Assembly (NCBI GenBank): GCA_902780785.1
Contig: CACZGS010000001.1
Coordinates: forward strand, 124,001 to 188,000
Reading direction: 5' to 3'
DNA length: 64,000 nucleotides
Origin: Oscillospiraceae bacterium
GTDB taxonomy: Bacteria; Bacillota; Clostridia; Saccharofermentanales; Saccharofermentanaceae
Shown here piece after piece: positions 63,646-64,000 of this stretch. Position numbers and translations under genes: made by a program. Positions within the stretch are counted from its first letter, which is position 1. Every line of letters begins with the position of its first letter. The notes beneath the pieces were generated by a model. It worked only from the letters and a program-made list of their open reading frames with translations. It was not told where the DNA came from and ran no database searches.

Positions 63646-63984
63646 ATGGAGATAATCAATATCGAACAGGGTCACCCGACGGTGCAGCAGGCTATGGTCA
63701 AGCTCCAGAACGGGATATACCGCGCCAGGGCGACAGGACAGCCCATGGCGAAGATCGTTCACGGCTACGGGTCTTCGGGCACGGGCGGCGCGATCAAGCA
63801 GGCGATAGGATTAGAGCTCCGTAAATATATTTCGCGCGGAATGATAAAGTCATACTGCCCGGGCGAGGATTTCGGACCTTTCTCGGCGGCAGGGCGCGAG
63901 ATGAGCGCGAAGCACCCCGCGGTGTCACGCGACAGGGACTGGGGACTTTCAAATGACGGCATTACCGTGATCATGTTCAAGTAA
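63646..63984 (+). CDS. Smr-domain protein
   Basis: 112 aa from the ATG at 63646, with CGAGAGG ahead. The whole chain is an Smr (small MutS-related) domain: NIEQGHPTVQQAMVKLQNGI replaces the usual DLHG start, and MAKIVHGYGSSGTGGAIKQA is the HGxG nuclease-like signature. Smr domains bind or nick nucleic acid, or act on stalled ribosomes. The DxH motif of nuclease-active members is not visible, so activity is uncertain. Confidence 0.82.
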   Translation: MEIINIEQGHPTVQQAMVKLQNGIYRARATGQPMAKIVHGYGSSGTGGAIKQAIGLELRKYISRGMIKSYCPGEDFGPFSAAGREMSAKHPAVSRDRDWGLSNDGITVIMFK

Positions 63985-63993
63985 GAGGTTTAT

Positions 63994-64000
63994 ATGGCAG
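63994..64000 (+). CDS. First codons of the next gene (truncated)
   Basis: ATGGCAG at the window edge, six bases after AAGAGG and nine bases after the Smr gene stop. Likely the start of a further gene in the same operon; nothing can be said of its product. Confidence 0.4.

Noticed and set aside
1..64000. tRNA, rRNA, insertion sequence, integrase, prophage or CRISPR
   Set aside because: I read the intergenic regions for T-loop signatures, terminal inverted repeats and spaced direct repeats and saw none convincing.

Overview
The window reads as chromosomal DNA of an anaerobic, plant-fibre-degrading member of the Bacillota, class Clostridia (a gut or rumen type; Lachnospiraceae, Oscillospiraceae or Saccharofermentans relatives are all possible). 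This rests on strong AGGAGG-type ribosome sites, TTGACA/TATAAT promoters, many lipobox lipoproteins, a CIRCE heat-shock operator, a BceRS/BceAB-type module, a GH9-CBM3 cellulase and a permuted GH3 beta-glucosidase of the type known from ruminal Clostridia. I see no tRNA, rRNA, CRISPR array, transposase or phage gene. Genes are dense and no gene-free stretch exceeds 300 bases; the longest is about 270 bases upstream of hsp20 and holds a terminator, a CIRCE element and a promoter.

Layout. 1-2.5 kb: end of a histidine phosphatase gene, then a TetR regulator translationally coupled to a GT1 glycosyltransferase behind a promoter holding two palindromes. 2.5-6.7 kb: LysR regulator divergent from metE-metF. 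6.7-9.4 kb: PEBP-like lipoprotein and a membrane glycerophosphodiesterase. 9.3-17.9 kb: GH27 alpha-galactosidase coupled to a small SLH-like protein, a zinc-ribbon membrane protein, a GH9-CBM3c-CBM3 lipoprotein cellulase and an NlpC/P60 lipoprotein. 18-28.2 kb: a GNAT-nitroreductase fusion, a GNAT, a BceRS-like two-component system, a second two-component system, a DUF6273-like lipoprotein, a serine hydrolase and a BceAB-like ABC transporter. 28.3-29.7 kb: membrane protein plus methyltransferase.

29.8-37.7 kb is the most unusual region: three paralogous membrane-anchored FecR-domain proteins with Thr/Pro-rich tails, a CHASE2-adenylate cyclase, and a protein joining a metallo-beta-lactamase fold, a GAF domain and a GGDEF domain. 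The last three genes are tightly packed. I read this as an envelope-sensing pathway that may link cAMP to c-di-GMP. 37.8-40.2 kb: a zinc-ribbon membrane protein, CIRCE-controlled hsp20 and a lipoprotein with two cystatin-like repeats.

40.2-54.1 kb is a glucuronate / aldouronate utilisation locus: GntR-FCD regulator, uxuB, uxuA, a small membrane protein, a YesL-like protein, an SGNH acetylesterase, an LplB-YtcP-type sugar ABC transporter with its binding lipoprotein, uxaC, kdgA and kdgK. Together these convert glucuronate to fructuronate, mannonate, KDG, KDPG and then pyruvate plus glyceraldehyde-3-phosphate. Related CTAG-N4-CTAG palindromes lie in four of its promoter regions and are candidate sites for the GntR regulator. 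54.2-64 kb: a very large polytopic membrane protein with a Pro-Val-Gln repeat, a secreted NlpC/P60-like protein, the permuted GH3 beta-glucosidase, a STAS-like/J-like/TM/ectodomain protein, an RsuA-type pseudouridine synthase, an Smr-domain protein and the first bases of another gene.
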